NCBI RefSeq assembly: GCF_024868665.1
Contig: NC_079906.1
Span: 12,214,807-12,278,806 of the forward strand
Length of the DNA: 64,000 bases
Source: Triplophysa rosa
Taxonomy: Eukaryota > Chordata > Actinopteri > Cypriniformes > Nemacheilidae
Reading direction: 5' to 3'
Shown here: positions 22,305-33,758 of the stretch, in pieces
How positions within the stretch are numbered: the first letter of the stretch is position 1
Layout: every line of letters begins with the position of its first letter
Notes under the pieces: model-generated
The model's database searches: none
Seen by the model: the letters and a program-made list of their open reading frames with translations, nothing else
What the model was told of the DNA's origin: nothing
Made by a program: the position numbers and the translations under genes

Positions 22305-23993
22305 TTAGAGAAAGCATGAAAAAACCCTCTTCCTAATATTTTTATAATGTAGCACCTGTAGATTAAAAATGAAAGGGAAATCTGTTATGTTGTTACTATT
22401 GACACAGCTAAAGAGGACTTGTTTGTTTCATATTTGTAGAATAAAGAAGACTTTTGTAATATTGAAACAAATTCCAAATGTTCAGAACTGAAGTTACATA
22501 GAATAAGACACTTACCCAAATACATAAGACACTGAGGAGTAGTTTACTCAAAGCCACTCCTAAGTAAGCCAACATGATAAAAAGATCTGCATTCTTATCC
22601 ATATGAGTCAATGGGGTGCTCATATTCATTATTAAATTAGTGCTATTAGTGAACTGGGTGGAGAACTCAAAGTAAGGTAAAGTTGTTGACATACAATCTA
22701 AAAGGAAAAAAGTAAATGATTGTAGGCTATTTACTAAAGTAGAAATGAGAGGTAAATTCAAAGAATTAAAGTGTTTAAACCAAACATAATATTAAATTAC
22801 CTGAAATATTTATTGTAATGAAAGAGTGACTATTTTTGTATCCAACCTTTGCGTGAAGGCAACACTCAAAGGTCCCAGAATTTGCAGGAGCAGCTTTCCA
22901 TAAGATCAAAGATGCATTGTTACCCAGTGAAACAGAATCCTGTTTTTTGTCAGTTGGGGTGAATATATTTTTTTCATTAATGAGGACTGAAGAGTGGGTT
23001 GCATTGTGGACCTTCAAAAAATAGCACAAAGAGTCTCAAATCTGGCATTGCACATCTTCACAAGTTAGTGTGAGACATCTCCCTATAACCATAACTGCAT
23101 TCATTAAAAATAAACAAAGCTAAATGAATAAACCTTCATGTACTTTCACATATAACTTTAAAAAAGTATTTCTTCTTTGTCAATTCTTTCTCATATAAAT
23201 GATTTAATATGTACTACTTACAAAACTATTTAACAAGGGTTTTTATTTATTTAAACTAACTAACAATTCTTTGTCTGAAGAAAGATGTACATTGCACTGC
23301 ATGCAGTTTAGGGAAAAAATTAAGAAAAAATTGTGCTGAAAAGGAAATGTTTGTGTTTTAGCATATTTCCTGCCTAAAACCACAGATGTTCAAACAGAAT
23401 GATGCCGCAGAAAAGCAGGACAAACACAGACTTACAAACTAGTAAAGTATTTCAACTGTAATAGTTGAAATGCTTTAATTACAGTAGGCCTATCTCAAAA
23501 ATATGAACATAGGGAAGATATTCACCAAGTCTTACCTTGTACCAAGTAACAGAGGTGAATCTTTGACTGTTTTGGAGGGCATCACATGGCAAGTTGATAT
23601 CATCCTTGCAAGCTGCCGTGAGGTACCTGTATGTGTGCTTCTCTTTGCCAGCTAGTACTACGCTTAGGGTAAACGCTAAAAGAATTCAAATAAAACTCAA
23701 AAACACATTCAGTACTGAATGAATCTAATACTACAAAGAACATACAGTACATACACTTTTCTCTGTTGGTTTTCACGTGATAGATATCAATGTTGTGATA
23801 ATAGATCTGTTACATGTAATGCGTCCAGTTGCCATTGCTTTTTCTTTCAAATGTATTACTAAGTAATATTGAAATGTTTCAGGCCTTTTTTTACCTTTTA
23901 ATATTGATTAATTTAAAAGTACATAAAAAAAGAAAAAACTAAATAAAATGTAAGGAAAATTTACTCACCCCAGACCACCAAACGCATCATCAT
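22305..23993 (-). CDS. CD83-like immunoglobulin membrane protein, gene A
   Basis: Five exons were read from splice signals: 23969-23993, 23536-23675, 22801-23011, 22516-22697 and 22305-22355, with intron phases 1, 0, 1, 0 and a predicted product of 202 residues. Exon 1 starts at a triple ATG; with exon 2 it forms a signal peptide (MMMRLVVWAFTLSVVLAG). The immunoglobulin V-type fold is split between exons 2 and 3: 'CKDDINLPC...VTWYK', then 'SLGNNASLILWKAAPANSGT' followed by FECC. Several N-glycosylation sites are visible. Exon 4 gives a Thr/Ser/Asn-rich stalk and a membrane helix ('MLAYLGVALSKLLLSVLCIW'). Exon 5 is a short basic tail (VLHYKNIRKRVFSCFL). If the intron 4 donor is not used, the frame reads through to a stop at 22408, giving a different tail. 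The split V exon, single domain and short tail fit CD83, a dendritic-cell and lymphocyte surface protein. Exact orthology is not claimed. Confidence 0.68.
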
Positions 23994-24172
23994 GCATGCT
24001 CATTCACACTTACTAACACTTCTTCTGAACTTGCATACCCCCCACTTCATTGGAAAGGTTTGTTCTAAACTCTTCGTGTGGCTTGGTGTGGGGTTGTAGC
24101 AGGATTGCTGCAGTCAACCCTTGTGGTTTGCCGAACAGTAAAAACACTTTGAAGATCATTTTTTGCTCTGTT

Positions 24173-24178
24173 TTTATT
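24173..24178 (-). terminator. Polyadenylation signal of CD83-like gene B
   Basis: AATAAA on the minus strand about 200 bases after the stop of gene B. It lies just upstream of gene A, so the genes are separate transcription units packed close together. Confidence 0.45.
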
Positions 24179-24374
24179 TGCATTAAGTACATTTAAGTAA
24201 ATTCAAAACGTAAAGGCTTTTTAAACATACTTTCAGTAAGTATATCTTCATTCTGACAGAGTATATGATGACATAAAATATAATTTTTTTAAGTTTCATT
24301 TCAATGCATTTCAAAGCATTATTCCAGTAAACTGAAAGTACTGTATATAGTACTGTGTTTTTCTGTTAATTATT

Positions 24375-25863
24375 CTAAATGTTTTCATTAGTTTTCACAA
24401 GTGTTTTAGCTTTCTCTTTTGCTCTATTCCTCATTGTCATGTGTACAAATAACATAACAAACGCACAAACCATGACCACAGGGACTGCGAAGAATTTCAC
24501 ATGATTCATGACTGGTACATCGTTTCTGCTGCTTAGCACTGGTTGAATTTGAGGTTTCATGCAGTCTGAAAACACACACATTTACATTATATATTAATCA
24601 CAATTAAAAATAAAGACAAATAAAAGCCAAACACAAAACTATAATTATTTTTTTAGTAAAATTCTCCTATACGATTACAAGTTTGTCATCTTTATTATAT
24701 GGTAAGAATTATAATAATACATTTTTTGTGCTCTGGAAAATTAATTCACAAACAATAAAAATCTATCATTCTTAAATTATCCTTATGTTGCTCTTATATG
24801 CTGTTTTATTCCTTCTGCAGAACACAAAAGAAGATATTTTGAGAGAATTTTGTTTTTAAATTTTGTGGCCATACAATAGAAATCAATGGGGGCATACGTT
24901 GTTTGATTAATGTTTTTCGAAATATCTTCACAGAAGAAAGTAATACAGGTTTGGAATGACATAAGGGTGAATTAATGATTTTTTGTGAACTATCCCTTTA
25001 ATGCAAGTAGCATATTCAAAATGTTGTATTCAAATTATAATTTGCAAGTACAAAAACAGCAGTACACAACTCAAGGTATTAACCCCACCCTCACTCCCAG
25101 CAGTATACTCACCTGCTGAATAATATTTATAATCTTTTTCCTGTATGTAATGGCCCAGCGGTGGCCACAGGGTACATCTGTAAATGCCACAATCTTCCCT
25201 AGCAGTCCTAGAGAACTGAAGAGAGTTATCTTCCCCTACCACATAGGAATGACTGGCAAGCTTAAAGAGTATAGTAATGTTTTTATTCAGGTCCTTCAAA
25301 ACAAGTCCAGTCAGAACATCAGAGCCCTCTTCAACCTGTAGAATAAAGGCTTTTTCAAACACATATCCAGTAAGTATATCTTCATTCTGACTGTCTATAT
25401 GATGGGATAGCTGCAGACCTGCAGGTTACATTTATGAGCACATTTACTGAAACACTGGTATTACTGAAAACACAAACCTTGTACCAGGTAACTTTCCTGT
25501 ATTGTATATCTTGTTCAACATTGGCTTGACACGGTATTTTAATCCATTGTTGTTCCTCTTCGACTGACACTGAGATGTGAACCAGTAGCACTAAAATTAA
25601 GTATAAAATATAACGCTCATTTGATGCATTTAACTGCCTAGTTTGTGCACGTATTTTTTTGCACACGGAAATACAATCGCAAATTTACAGAGATCGCAGT
25701 AAATTATTTAGGTTAGTGTTCTTGTTGTTTACATGTTTGAATTCGTAACTTGCTCGAACACTTTGCAGTTATCCAAAACATTAAGATTAAGATAAAACGC
25801 ATGCAAGATGTACTGCATGTTCTACTTACAAATAATATATGTGCAAGTTTTCCGCATGATCAT
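24375..25863 (-). CDS. CD83-like immunoglobulin membrane protein, gene B
   Basis: Exons: 25830-25857 (25863 if the upstream in-frame ATG is used), 25478-25590, 25113-25335 and 24375-24565, with intron phases 1, 0, 1; about 184-186 residues. Exons 1 and 2 give a signal peptide (MRKTCTYIILLLVHISVSVE). The V-type domain is again split after the Trp-Tyr-Lys codons ('IKIPC...VTWYK'), followed by 'NSLQFSRTAREDCGIYRC' with the second disulfide Cys and the 'CTLWPPLGHYIQEKDY' strand region, which makes this the copy most like fish CD83. Exon 4 encodes a stalk, the helix 'VKFFAVPVVMVCAFVMLFV' and a short basic tail ending TNENI. The donor after exon 2 is a weak GTTTGT. A mobile element (about 24786-25002) lies in the last intron. 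An interferon-response-like site is upstream. Confidence 0.72.
24786..25002. mobile_element. TTAAAGGG-family element in intron 3 of gene B
   Basis: Contains 'gcagaacacaaaagaagata' and ends with GTGAACTATCCCTTTAAT. The left end is eroded. Confidence 0.65.
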
Positions 25864-25935
25864 GAATGTTTTGTTGTTTTTTGTATATTTTTTTTGCGTA
25901 TTTCCTGCTTTGGGGTTTCACAGCGTAGTCAACGA

Positions 25936-25947
25936 GAAAGTGAAAGC
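25936..25947 (+). promoter_or_regulatory. Interferon-stimulated response-like element upstream of gene B
   Basis: GAAAGTGAAAGC fits the IRF/ISRE pattern GAAANNGAAANN. It lies about 75-90 bases upstream of the gene B start, and an inverted CCAAT box (ATTGG) is close by at about 25957-25961. Position and spacing suit a proximal promoter of an interferon-inducible immune gene. No binding data exist here. Confidence 0.5.
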
Positions 25948-26151
25948 TGCGATCTCATTGGTTCCGACAAAACAAAACTGTGAAAAACTGTGTGCGCGGT
26001 TATTTTAACTGTTACGTATATATTTAAAAAGACATTTTTATTTATTTTCTTCAAGTTTTTATTGCATGAGTGAAACTGAAATCATTCAGTATGTATACAA
26101 TAATCTGCACTCTTGTGCACTGCTGTGAAACACAAATTTATTAATACATTA

Positions 26152-26392
26152 TGCCCCGGTTTCACAGACAAGGTTTAAGGCTAGTCCCAGACTAAAAGGA
26201 ATTTTGAGCTGTCTTAACTGAAAATATCTTGCCCTGACATATCTTAAAATATGTCAGTGCCATTGTTTTGTCTCAAGATGCACATCGGTAATGTTGTTTC
26301 TAAGGCATTTTAATAAAAGCGACTTAAACAGCCTAAACTAACTAAGGCATAGTCCTGATTTAGGCTAAACCTTGTCTATGAAACCGGGCCTA
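26152..26392. mobile_element. MITE with about 40-bp terminal inverted repeats
   Basis: Left end 'gccccggtttcacagacaag', followed by 'gtttaaggctag', is mirrored by the right end 'ggctaaaccttgtctatgaa', then 'accgggcc'. It is about 240 bp with no coding capacity. The flanks are TA-rich and the target duplication could not be fixed. Confidence 0.75.
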
Positions 26393-26399
26393 TATTGTC

Positions 26400-28095
26400 A
26401 AAATATGGGCATATTAGCACGATTCTGTCAACCTTGCACTGGCTACCTTAAGCATCTCATTCTTGCTTATTACCTATAAAGCCTTACATGGTTTAGCTCC
26501 TCAGTACCTGAGTGAACTTCTCTTGTCTTACACTTACAGTCCTTCACGTGCACTACACTCTCAGGCATCCAGTGTTGTGCCAAGAAATGCACCCCTACCA
26601 GATTATGCATCCTCCCTCCCCACAATGGCTAGGATTAGGATTAGGTGTTAGAGGAGGGGTTAGGATTAGGTGTGGGGAGGGGTAAGAATTAGCCAATCGT
26701 GCAGGTGGTAGATCCTTTTCCTATCTAAACTTTTTTTATTCCTAAACTTTGGAACAGTCTTCCCTGCGTCCGGGAGGCAGACATACTCTGTCAGTTTAAA
26801 TCTAGACTAAAGACGCATCTTTTTACTCTTGCATACACTACACTTCCATAATATAGTGTAAATCTTCTGAGGGTTTAGGCTGCAATAGTTAGATCAACTG
26901 GAACCAGGAACACTTCCAAAAACAAATGATGTACTTGTTGCATCAAAGAGTGCAGAACAGTACTCTACTCTCAGCTGTCTTGTCTCATTCTTCTGAGGTT
27001 ACCACAGCGAGCAGGATGCAGTTCATACCCAGACCTGATGGTAGAGCGGCGAATGGAAAGCAGCGATTTGACAAGAGCTGAGATGATAGAGCTGGATAAA
27101 GAAGGACGCAGCGATTTGACACGTCTTCGCTACAAAAATTCAACTGCTACTAGATCATTAATGATAATCTTAAATCTGTAATTTACCTTATTGCTAAGTT
27201 TATTTTTATTTTTTTATTTAGCCTAGTTGTGCAAGCACTGTCAAGCTTCTGCGGAGGCTGCAGCTTTTGTCAGAGGGGAACTGGTTGGGTCTGGGTTCTC
27301 CTGAGTTTTTTTTTCTCCATTGGAGTTTTGGGTTCCTCGCCACTGTTTGCCTAGCAGGGGGGGCTGCTTTATTTATTTATTTAAAAGTTTTACTTAATTA
27401 ATATTACATATAGGAATTTACAGTCTGTTTAATATTTGAACTGTGTTTCTCTCTCCCTTATCTTAAAGGGGTGGTGCAACGGTGTGTCATGCATTTTGAC
27501 TTCTTTACAATGTTAAACGTGCTGTCTTCTCATGCTTAACATGGTCAACTTGACAAAAAACAAGTTTGGCATATTACGTAGTATTTCTGTGCTCAATACA
27601 CTCCCCCAGCGATCGTACAGGTTTCAGAAAGTTTTTTTTTTTAAATGAAACTGTTTGGTAACAATTTTTCTTAGTCCGTTATTGGACGATTCTCCCGGAA
27701 AAGCACGCGGCGAGCCCACGCTGCAGCAAGGAGAGCAGGAGAAGGAGCATGCGCAGACGTCACTTTCACTTGTGTGCCTGAGAGAGAGAAAGCATACATT
27801 CGCGAAGTTCAGGTGTTTGTTTGTTCACTGCATTTGGGTGATGAATGTTATATAAACGGTGGATATAACGCTGGATTTGGAGATCGTTTGAAACTGATGG
27901 AGCTTTTAGCGCTGCAACTGATGCAGCGCTAAAAGATGCCGGACATGATATGAGATTGGCAGAAACCGTGTGTGTTAGGGCTGCTTTAAATGTGTGCTTT
28001 AAATGTTTTGCTTATAGTCAATATGTTTTATGTACAGCTGCTTTGTAACAATGAAAATTGTAAAAAGCGCTATATAAATAAAGTTGACTTGACTT
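26400..28095 (+). pseudogene. LINE 3' fragment (reverse transcriptase C-terminus and 3' end) with an insertion
   Basis: The plus strand encodes the C-terminal reverse-transcriptase region 'ITYKALHGLAPQYLSELL' near 26465 and later 'NSLPCVREADILCQFKSRLK', then 'THLFTL' near 26755-26835, with frame breaks. The typical L2-type 3' untranslated text follows near 27255-27350 ('tctccattggagttttgggt'), and the terminal tail at 28030-28095 ('tgtacagctgctttgtaaca'). Between 27465 and about 27990 an unrelated repeat starting 'cttaaaggggtggtgcaacg' interrupts the 3' region. The element is dead. Confidence 0.8.
27903..27935. repeat. Perfect hairpin, 13-bp arms
   Basis: CTTTTAGCGCTGC, 7-base loop, then GCAGCGCTAAAAG. 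It sits near the right end of the repeat inserted in the LINE tail and is probably part of that repeat. Confidence 0.85.
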
Positions 28096-28724
28096 GTTAA
28101 CATTATTTAATGAACAATGAACTAACATGAACAATTGTACTGGCATTACAGTACCTAATATTTGCAAAGATTAATAAATGCAGAAAAACTAGTTAACAAA
28201 ATGCAGTCTTATTGTAAATCTAGTGCCAAATGTGAACTGGCTCTCCCTGTTGAGTCTCCCAAAGTTTGTTCTCCACTTACAACAATTGGAGTTTTGGTTT
28301 CTTGCCAGTGATGCCCTTGGCTTGCACACTGGAACACTGCTGATTAGGTTTAAGATGTCATGCTTTCCATAACAGTCCAACTATAATAGACCCTTCTCTA
28401 TTTTGTGTCTATTAATAATTCTTTGGTAAACTTTATAAAAAAATTACCCTTTGTAATTTGCTCTTCTCACTCTGTACATATATACGGTAACACTGATTTT
28501 CTACAATACAAAATGAAAAATGCAAACTGCTATAGAAATACATTTAAATAGTTTAAAATGAATTAAATTGTAAAATGTAGAGAACAATCTAAAAGCAAAA
28601 AAGCAAACGTCACAGTGAATGTCTTATGACTCCCACGACTTTCTCTCACACCAGCCATGATTTCAATATTTTATCTTGGTTAATAGAACAGGCAAGCCAA
28701 AGCCCCATCAGCTTCTTGTGAATC
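28096..28724. other. 3' flank of CD83-like gene C
   Basis: AT-rich intergenic sequence between the LINE tail and the gene C stop. No further gene was recognised. Confidence 0.4.
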
Positions 28725-31108
28725 TCATTTTTTCCAGCTCGACTTTGTTCCGCTTCTTGTCTCGAATCCCCTTACTTCCTGTTTTCTTTGTGTTCTTCTA
28801 AATATGACTCGATTGCACACCTGTGAAAGGAAATGTTAAATCAGCCAGCCTTCAATCACAGACATGCAAAAAAACACTCTCCTACATACTTTCATCAATC
28901 AGTTTTGTAGAAATCGCCCACTTCCTTGTCTTAAAATAAATAACATAATTATTTTATGCTTGCAATGTGTTTGTTACAGCACATTTGCAGATAAAGACAA
29001 ACCATCGTTGGATGTTTATCGGTAGCATAAGTGCAAGGAAATGTGAGCGAGGGGGGACACATGTGAAGCGAAGTCGGTTAAGGGGGTGATAGGCCTCACC
29101 ATCTCAAAGTTTCCTGTTGTGCAACAGTTTCTATAGGCGTTAAATACCAAACCAAGAGTAAAATGAGGTCTGTTAGGTCTGTCTGCTGCATGCATATACT
29201 GTATACCAAAAACATATTTTATTTAGGAATAGAACATAACAACATAACTAATAGATCATAATCATCTTTGTCTTTTAATCAAGCTGTCCAAATGGAACCT
29301 TGTGCTTGAGACAGCACACAAAATCTGTTAACCAATTTCTCATTTCTGCATTATGTGACCTATTGTAAACATCAGCATACAAAAGAACTGAAAATAAGAA
29401 GCAATGTGGGAACATCCGTGATACTGATTGATGGGCTGTTTTCCTATTAATCAGAACTGACTCGTATCATGTGTGAAGGAGAATGCAGGACACATTTTCA
29501 ATCTCTGATTATCAAGTGGTCTAATTTTACTGTGAAATGTGCATTGCCTGGATATCTGTGTGGGGGGTGCGAACTAAAGGTCTTTTGATTGTCAGGTAGA
29601 TATGATACTCACCCCCACAGTAATAATGCAAAGTATGATTTTGGTCAGGCTGATGAGAGAGAAGCCAAGCAGAGCCCAGGAAACAGAAAACTCAAATACA
29701 GAAGGACAGAAAACTGCAGTAACCGTGGAAGGCTGGAAAGTGCTCAAATACATACATTCTGAACATAAGAGAAATATATATTTTTAATGATACGTGTATT
29801 ATAAATAAAGGTATCGCACAGCACCAAATATGGCCTGAATTACCTGAAATATTTAGTCTAATGAAAGATTCTACATTTTGACCCCCAACGTCTGCAGCCA
29901 GGTAGCACACATATACTCCAGAATGATTGAGGTTTATTCTCTGTAACTCCAGGGTCTCCTTCTCTCCCAGAGATGCAGAGTTGTTATAATTGTTATAGGT
30001 TGTAATATCACTGCTTTTCTTTTTGATAATAGCTTTTCGATTTTTCTATAAAAAAGAAAGTCGTTTTGTACAATTGAGGGGATTTTGACAGGCAGCAGGT
30101 GAAATGTTACTGTGTTAAATGTTACCTGCTAAATGACTTGTTGAGACAATTCTATTTGGTAAAGGAAATGCACTGTTTACATACCAATGATGTTCTTAAA
30201 TAATAACTTCATATTCTTTCATATACTTACTTTTGTGATTACTTTGTACCACATGCTGTAGCGGTATTTGTTTGTTTGATCAATAGCTTTACATGGAAGT
30301 CTGATAACATCATTACAGTTTCCCTCAATAGAATCCATTCCCTTCAATATCCCACAAAGCAATGTTGCTGTTATAAATAACAGAAATGCTGCAAAAAAAG
30401 AACACTTCATTCAGCCCCTTTAAAATAATCAAACATCAGGAGCTAAAGTAGGATGAGAATGAGTCATTGACTGAACAATACCAGGAAATCATCTGAACAT
30501 TTTTTTATCCAAACACATTTTTACACGTAATACACTGATCCATAATCTACAGATTATACCCAATACTAACACTTAAAAGAAACAAAAGCAATTAATGTTA
30601 ACTTGTTCCTGACTTCCTATACTGTAGGAAAGTAGGGACTCGAATGAGTAAAATCGTTTAAGGGAAACTTTCACTTACCACAATTCATGTTTAAAACTAA
30701 CTAAATAATAGATTAATCTAAATGCTTTAAAAATATTAAGAATTTTTTGTAAAACAAGGTGGGTTAACAAAGCAGGAAGTAGTGGTCTTTAAAACTTAAA
30801 CTCAGTTCTCTTTTCACAGAAGCAAATCTATACAAAAAGGGAATGTGGAAATGTATTTCCAGCTAAAAACATTTTACAGCACTAATAAAGAAATTACTAA
30901 AGACCTAGAAAATATTTAAAAAGCACATCCGTTTTATTAAAATGCATCATTTCTGCTAAAAGAATAATCGGTTACAGACAAGTTCATTTGTTAAAGAAGT
31001 TATGTTTGAATAATATGCTTCCCATATAGTTTGAAATAAAGTAAACCTAAACTTATTTTCTAAAATAATCATGTCTGTATTAAACTTACCTGAACATTGA
31101 TTTATCAT
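28725..31108 (-). CDS. CD83-like immunoglobulin membrane protein, gene C
   Basis: Exons: 31090-31108 (MINQCS), 30231-30388, 29844-30045, 29613-29713 and 28725-28820, with intron phases 1, 0, 1, 0, as in gene A; about 191 residues. An alternative first exon of the same phase is 30679-30688 (MNC). The signal peptide reads AFLLFITATLLCGILKG. The V-type fold is split: 'NCNDVIRLPC...MWYK' and then 'SASLGEKETLELQRINLNHS', GVYVC, with 'SFIRLNIS' at the end, closely parallel to gene A ('SFITINIS'). Exon 4 has the helix 'SWALLGFSLISLTKIILCII'. Exon 5 is a basic tail starting VCNRVIFRRTQRK and ending SSWKK. Exon 2 can splice at GTAAGT (30230) or directly after WYK. The similarity to CD83 is architectural. 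Ligand and function are unknown. Confidence 0.65.
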
Positions 31109-31158
31109 TGTTGTCAGTGTTTGTTAAAGCGCCATCAGTTGTTATAGGAAGATAGTGG

Positions 31159-31165
31159 TTTTATA
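31159..31165 (-). promoter_or_regulatory. TATA box of CD83-like gene C
   Basis: TATAAAA on the minus strand lies about 50 bases upstream of the MINQCS start codon, within CTATAAAACC. This spacing would give a very short leader and supports the 31090-31108 first exon over the 30679-30688 one. Confidence 0.5.
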
Positions 31166-32504
31166 GCACACATGAACAGACATGTTCATCAGTCAAAAAG
31201 GAGATAGAAGTATGACAGGCTACATACAGATTAGCAGGAACTAAATCAAACCGTGTATCATAGTTTTATTCATGTCTCAGCTATGCCCTCTGCTGTGCTT
31301 TACTAAACTGCTGCCCTGTTGAATTTCTGCTTATATTATTATGTTGTTAGTTAATTTATTTATTTATTTTACATGCATATGTGTGGTCAGGAATTGTTTT
31401 ATATTTTTAAATGACATTGTTTTTAAGGGGGTTATATAGCTCTTTTTTTATGAGAGGGCTTTTACCGGACCTCAGTACAAATTTCGTTCCATTTCATGCA
31501 CATGTTTTGGAATGACAATAAAAATCCTTCAATCCTTCAATCCTAAAAAGAAACACTTTAACTGTACCTAAAAGTAAGGAAGTCACATGGTTGATGTAAG
31601 TTTATGTTTTATGTATGGCACAATTCAGTACAGTATAGATTTTTTTTAAAGAAATCTAGAAATGCAACAAATTTTAGTAAACTGTTTAAATAAAATATTT
31701 TTTATTGATTACATTTAAATGTATTTTTTACATAAGTTATTTATAAAATAAAAAAAGTCTTCCAAAAGTAGTGTTCCAAACATAGCCAATATTTGTGAAA
31801 TTAATTATTGAGATGCTCATTGTACATTTCTTTAATGAAAGTTATTTTAAAATAAAATAAAAATAGAACAATATATTTTGATTTGCTTCCCATTCATACC
31901 AATCAAAGTAAAGCAGAAATATGATCAAATAATATTTATTTTTTTTCAATTTCATTTTCAAATAATTACGTGCATCTCACATTTCACACACACATTTTTA
32001 ATTATGTTTTATGAAGTTCTAAATTATATAAAAATATATTTACTTTGTTTTGTTATTTGTTATTTGAAATATTTTCAAATTATGCAAACGTATGTTATCT
32101 GAAGTAATGTGTGCTGTTCTTAATTTACACTGAATTAAGTGAAGTATATTGGAAAAAAATTTACGAAATTGTGAATTAAAAGGCAGATTTGCCCACTTTA
32201 AAGAGTCATTTCTCATATAAATACTATGTAATCTAATGGAATTGCTTACAGTTTAGAAACTGCGCTGCACGCAAAAGGTCAAGATGGAAAACATGACTGC
32301 ATATTTTGCACATTTTACAGTAGGAAATTTTTTTTCAAGAAACAGTTTCTGAATGTGGTTAAGTTACTCCGCTGCCAGACTACACTGTTATTTTTATCAT
32401 CTATGCAATTGAAAATTTTCTTACAAATTATACATTTTATATATACTGTACACACCTGCTCTGGTGAATTTATTTTTACCATAGATTTTAACCACTGCCT
32501 CTCT
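31166..32504. other. AT-rich intergenic, no gene seen
   Basis: Long runs of A and T. The only long frames are low-complexity. No exon or named repeat was recognised. Confidence 0.5.
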
Positions 32505-32563
<59 letters not shown>

Positions 32564-32713
32564 TTCTCATTCATTCATTCACTCACTCACTCACTCACTC
32601 ACTCACTCACTCACTCACTCACTCACTCACTCACTCACTCACTCACTCACTCACTCACTCACTCACTCACTCACTCACTCACTCACTCACTCACTCACTC
32701 ACTCACTCACTCT
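32505..32713. repeat. Compound microsatellite (CT)n then (CTCA)n
   Basis: About 55 bases of CT repeats at 32505-32561 are followed by roughly 140 bases of an almost uninterrupted CTCA tetranucleotide array, over 30 units. The open frame across it is a repeat artefact. Confidence 0.95.
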
Positions 32714-32719
32714 GTCATC

Positions 32720-33130
32720 TCATCTCCTGCTCTTTTGAAGTCTTTGTTTTCCTTTGAGTCCCATTTTCAGTCACAAATGGCCGAATAACAGTGCTGTAAA
32801 GCTGCTCTTTTCCAGCAGTAAATAAGGCGTCTGTGAAAGTGGTTGATGGTAGACTTGCTTTTCCTCAGTCCGGATCTCTGCCCTCCTCTCTCTCTCTCAT
32901 GAGACAGAGACCCTCCTGGTGTTACCAGCCGAAAGACATGATCGCTTCCATCCTGTTGTGCTGCACATTGGGGATTCCCCCTTTTCTCTTTCCCTCTCTC
33001 CTTCTCTCTCCGTCAATCTCCTTATTTGTGACAGGATAGCGGCCGATCGAGATATTAATAGGAGGCGGAATGAAAAGAAAGAGGAAGAGAGAGAGGCTTG
33101 TAATTAGACCATCTGGATTAAACAATGCCT
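32720..33130. other. Moderately GC-rich non-coding block, possible regulatory element
   Basis: This block stands out from its AT-rich flanks and has high sequence complexity near its right end: 'gatattaataggaggcggaa', and then 'taattagaccatctgg', which combines a homeodomain-type TAATTA core and a CATCTG E-box. No frame with protein similarity was found. That it is conserved is a guess. Confidence 0.25.
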
Positions 33131-33758
33131 TGGCTACTCAGGATGACAGGGAAGTTAGACTTTTGCCCATGTCGGTGACCTGTGATATCTATACCATGAC
33201 ATACAAAAACTAGCCATATTCCCATCCATTTAAAGATGATAGTAAATTTGTGGAATGTGTCCTCTGTAACCCAAAGCTGTGGTCATGTGATGTCTGGTTG
33301 TGTAGCATCAGTTCTTGAGACCTTTCTTAGCAACAAGAACATGCTGTTTTTTTTATCTGAGAGGCCTATAAGAGAGAGATGTATGTATGTATGTACAGTT
33401 TAAGACCACTTCGGAAATCTGGGATTAGAAACTAATTTTAACCAAAAATGTAACTTTCAAATTTAGCAATAAAACATAAAAAATGAAGAAAAAACAGAGA
33501 GGGGAGGAAAAGATAATATGACAGACGTGTATTTTGTTTACATGATTCTTGTCAGGGAGATATCTGTTCATATTGGTCACTGAGTTCAAATGTGTGTGTG
33601 TAGTTTGTGCAGTCAGCAGCAGGTCCCTGAGGTTATTAGCAGACACAGCTGTGAGTGTGTGCGAGTGTGTGTGAAGGCCCATGTTTCTGTCAGTGAGCTT
33701 GTTCAGAACGCTCTTTCTGGCATCTGATTGAGGATTTCCTTTAGATTATTGTTACCGC

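Noticed and set aside
22305..31165. Interpretation of the immunoglobulin genes as NITR or T-cell receptor loci
   Set aside because: No joining-segment motif (FGxG) follows the V-type domain, there is only one domain, and the V fold is split by an intron as in CD83.
32355..32738. 127-codon frame with Ser-Leu and Thr-His-Ser-Leu repeats
   Set aside because: It is the translation of the CT and CTCA microsatellites.
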